From: UBA1774 sp045628925
GTDB taxonomy: Bacteria > Bacillota > Clostridia > Oscillospirales > Oscillospiraceae
NCBI GenBank assembly: GCA_045628925.1
Contig: JAZQQF010000062.1
Span: forward strand, 1 to 7,546
Reading direction: 5' to 3'
DNA: 7,546 nt
Made by a program: the position numbers and the translations under genes. Under the pieces are notes generated by a model, which was not told the DNA's origin, made no database searches, and saw only the letters and a program-made list of their open reading frames with translations. Positions 6,566-7,546 of the stretch are shown piece by piece (positions within the stretch are counted from its first letter, which is position 1; each line of letters starts with the position of its first letter).

Positions 6566-6653
6566 GAGAACGGAAAAGCGGCAGGCGGGCCGTCCTTTTC
6601 CGTGCGCGGGGGAGCATCGGCAAAAAAACCGCCGGATCTGCCTCCCGCCGCGC
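6535..6653 (-). ncRNA. candidate structured small RNA or attenuator leader (three abutting hairpins)
   Basis: Read on the minus strand, three stems follow each other almost without gaps. Hairpin 1 (6653-6604) pairs GCGCGG-C-GGGAG with CTCCCCCGCGC, 11 bp with one bulged C. It carries an inner CGGC/GCCG stem and a loop with seven U's. Hairpin 2 (6603-6570) pairs ACGGAAAAG with CTTTTCCGT, 9 bp, plus an inner CGGC/GCCG and a 2-base bulge. After a UCUC linker, hairpin 3 (6565-6542) is a perfect 10-bp stem followed by seven T's. The T run on this side only fixes the strand as minus. Seven bases of hairpin 1's 5' arm (CGGGAGG) can also pair with CCTCCCG at hairpin 3's 5' side, a possible antiterminator. 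I do not recognise a known RNA class, and the 5' end and promoter are uncertain. Confidence 0.55.
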
Positions 6654-6669
6654 TGCGCCACTTGGATAA

Positions 6670-6688
6670 GCTGTGGTCATACCATAGC
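6670..6688. promoter_or_regulatory. 19-bp dyad resembling a FadR-type GntR operator
   Basis: GCTGTGGTCATACCATAGC has 8-base arms with one mismatch around CAT. Its core TGGTCATACCA fits the TNGTNNNACNA pattern of FadR-subfamily GntR regulators (established knowledge). It lies 17 bases upstream of the first hairpin of the minus-strand RNA and about 100 bases upstream of the predicted hpf start. It could therefore control either transcript. No GntR gene is in the window. Confidence 0.45.
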
Positions 6689-6730
6689 GCTCCGGCGGGG
6701 CGAAATCCCGCGAAAAATGTCGAACCCGTG

Positions 6731-6786
6731 AATTTTCGTAAAATTTTCAAAAACCTCTTCCATTTTGGACGGAAACGTGCTATACT
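6731..6786 (+). promoter_or_regulatory. hpf promoter: extended -10 with AT-rich upstream tract
   Basis: TGCTATACT (6778-6786) is an extended -10 element, with TATACT matching the consensus at 5 of 6. No good -35 lies at 16-18 bases; TTGGAC at 6765 is only 10 bases away. AT-rich DNA at 6731-6751, with AATTTTC repeated at an 11-base interval, falls at about -60 to -40 and could act as an UP element. The predicted start is near 6793, giving a leader of about 60 bases. An alternative sigma factor cannot be excluded. Confidence 0.6.
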
Positions 6787-6854
6787 TCAAAATGTAAATG
6801 GTTAGGGAGCAAAACCGTTTGCAAGCGCATTTTTCACTGAAAGGAGAGACCCTT

Positions 6855-7400
6855 ATGAATTTCGTGTTTACCGAAAAGAAAATGACCTCGTCCGACGATC
6901 TGCGTGCCTATGCGGAGAAGAAGATCGGCAAGCTGGAAAAGCTGTTCCGCGGCGAAAGCACGGCCTACGTGACCTTCCGCGTGGAGCGCAACCGCAACAT
7001 TGCCGAAGTCACCGTGAGCGCCAACGGGATGTTCTACCGCGCCAGCGAAAGCACCAATGATATGTATGTGTCCATTGATGCGACGGTGGCGTCCCTGACC
7101 CGGCAGGTGCGCAAGTACAAGACCCGTCTGGAAAAGCGCATCCATGAAAACGTCTTGGATGCAGACTTCGCCGCGGCGGTGCCCGTGGCGGAGGAAGAGG
7201 AGCAGGAATTCAAGGTCACCCGTACCAAGCGTTTCTCCATCAAGCCCATGAGCGTGGACGAGGCCATCCTGCAGATGAACCTGCTGGAGCATGATTTCTA
7301 TGTGTTCCGCAATCAGGATGAGGACGGCGCGTTCGCCGTGGTGTATAAGCGCGAGGCCGGGGACTATGGCCTGATCGAGGCCGGGGACGTGGAGAACTGA
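6855..7400 (+). CDS. hpf: long-form ribosome hibernation promoting factor
   Basis: Binds the 30S decoding region in slow growth or stationary phase and drives 70S dimerisation into inactive 100S ribosomes. At 181 residues it is the long form. It has an N-terminal RaiA/YfiA domain at about 1-105 (MNFVFTEKKMTSSDDLRAYAEKK..., and VSIDATVASLTRQVRKYKTRLEKR). An acidic linker (VAEEEEQEF) leads to the conserved C-terminal dimerisation domain at about 126-181 (KRFSIKPMSVDEAILQMNLL, EHDFYVFRNQDEDGAFAVVY, YGLIEA). Start ATG 6855 has AAAGGAG (6840-6846) 8 bases upstream. An in-frame ATG at 6798 lies almost at the predicted transcription start and lacks a ribosome binding site. The gene has its own promoter and terminator, so it is probably monocistronic. 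The B. subtilis counterpart is yvyD. Confidence 0.96.
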   Translation: MNFVFTEKKMTSSDDLRAYAEKKIGKLEKLFRGESTAYVTFRVERNRNIAEVTVSANGMFYRASESTNDMYVSIDATVASLTRQVRKYKTRLEKRIHENVLDADFAAAVPVAEEEEQEFKVTRTKRFSIKPMSVDEAILQMNLLEHDFYVFRNQDEDGAFAVVYKREAGDYGLIEAGDVEN

Positions 7401-7438
7401 CCGGGCTTCCGGCGAGGTGCATTCCAAAGGATGATGTT

Positions 7439-7472
7439 CGGGGCTGCCGCATTTGCGGCAGCCCCGTTTTTT
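7439..7472 (+). terminator. strong Rho-independent terminator after hpf
   Basis: CGGGGCTGCCGC (7439-7450) and GCGGCAGCCCCG (7455-7466) form a perfect 12-bp stem with an ATTT loop, followed by six T's (7467-7472). It lies 38 bases after the hpf stop. The other strand has no T run after the stem, so it acts in the hpf direction only. Confidence 0.93.
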
Positions 7473-7546
7473 GCGTGGGTGGGGGTAGGTACGGATTCGC
7501 CGGGAGTGCATTCGGTATTGCAAGATGGTGCTGCTGCCTCCTGCGG

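Larger units (their letters stand above)
6336..6854. other. 519-base noc-hpf divergent intergenic region
   Basis: No reading frame here has a Shine-Dalgarno site and recognisable protein character; the open frames are arginine- and proline-rich translations of GC-rich DNA. The stretch instead contains repeated half-sites, three consecutive hairpins, a minus-strand terminator, a dyad operator and the hpf promoter, each listed separately. I found no convincing -35/-10 pair for noc. Confidence 0.7.

Noticed and set aside
6618..6634. A second minus-strand terminator at the run of seven A's (6622-6628)
   Set aside because: No stem of useful length precedes the T run on the minus strand; the run lies in the loop of hairpin 1.
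6660..6670. A DnaA-box-like TTATCCAAG on the minus strand
   Set aside because: It matches only 7 of 9 positions, occurs once, and there is no other origin feature.
6363..6805. Small proteins in the noc-hpf gap on either strand
   Set aside because: The frames overlap each other, are Arg/Pro-rich, lack ribosome binding sites and run straight through the hairpins and terminator.
6819..6834. A cre-like (CcpA) site in the hpf leader
   Set aside because: TTGCAAGCGCATTTTT fits the first part of the cre consensus but lacks the required CA near the end, so the match is too weak to call.
6535..6854. A raiA-motif RNA upstream of hpf (raiA)
   Set aside because: That class has been found near raiA genes, but the structured element here has its terminator on the opposite strand to hpf. 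I could not recognise the motif's sequence.
7417..7513. Direct repeat GTGCATTC at 7417-7424 and 7506-7513 flanking the hpf terminator
   Set aside because: Only 8 bases are identical with loose similarity around them; this could easily be chance and there is no sign of a mobile element.

Overview
The window is ordinary chromosomal DNA of a high-GC bacterium. The gene set points to a member of the Bacillota, probably class Clostridia and possibly the Oscillospirales. The evidence is strong AAAGGAGG-type Shine-Dalgarno sites, an lspA-rluD pair, a Noc-type ParB protein and a long-form ribosome hibernation factor. The taxonomic call is inference from gene content and style. No tRNA, rRNA, CRISPR array, insertion sequence or phage gene was found.

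Plus strand, 1-5509: the 3' end of an RluA-family pseudouridine synthase is followed 17 bases later by a TIM-barrel amidohydrolase. A new promoter then precedes ileS (isoleucyl-tRNA synthetase). Past ileS there is a perfect 11-bp hairpin with a short T run, then lspA (signal peptidase II) and rluD (large-subunit pseudouridine synthase). The lspA and rluD genes overlap by 29 bases and must be co-transcribed. The ileS leader is too short for a T-box.

Minus strand, 5472-6335: noc, a ParB-family nucleoid-occlusion-type protein, runs convergently into rluD, and the two coding ends overlap by 38 bases. No parA, rsmG or second parB lies beside it.

Intergenic 6336-6854 (519 bases, between divergent noc and hpf) holds no convincing protein gene but is rich in structure. 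From left to right it contains a cluster of TTTCCCG/TTTCGCG half-sites just upstream of noc, a small inverted repeat, and three abutting hairpins that end in a minus-strand Rho-independent terminator with seven T's. Beyond these are a 19-bp dyad resembling a FadR-type GntR operator, an AT-rich tract and an extended -10 promoter for hpf. The three-hairpin element looks like an unannotated structured RNA or attenuator on the minus strand and is the most interesting object in the window.

Plus strand, 6855-7472: hpf, a long-form ribosome hibernation promoting factor, has its own promoter and a strong terminator, so it is probably monocistronic. The last 74 bases (7473-7546) hold no recognisable gene.

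Most of the genes serve translation: tRNA charging, rRNA modification and ribosome hibernation. The others serve lipoprotein maturation (lspA) and chromosome/cell-division coordination (noc). The amidohydrolase has no obvious link to its neighbours.
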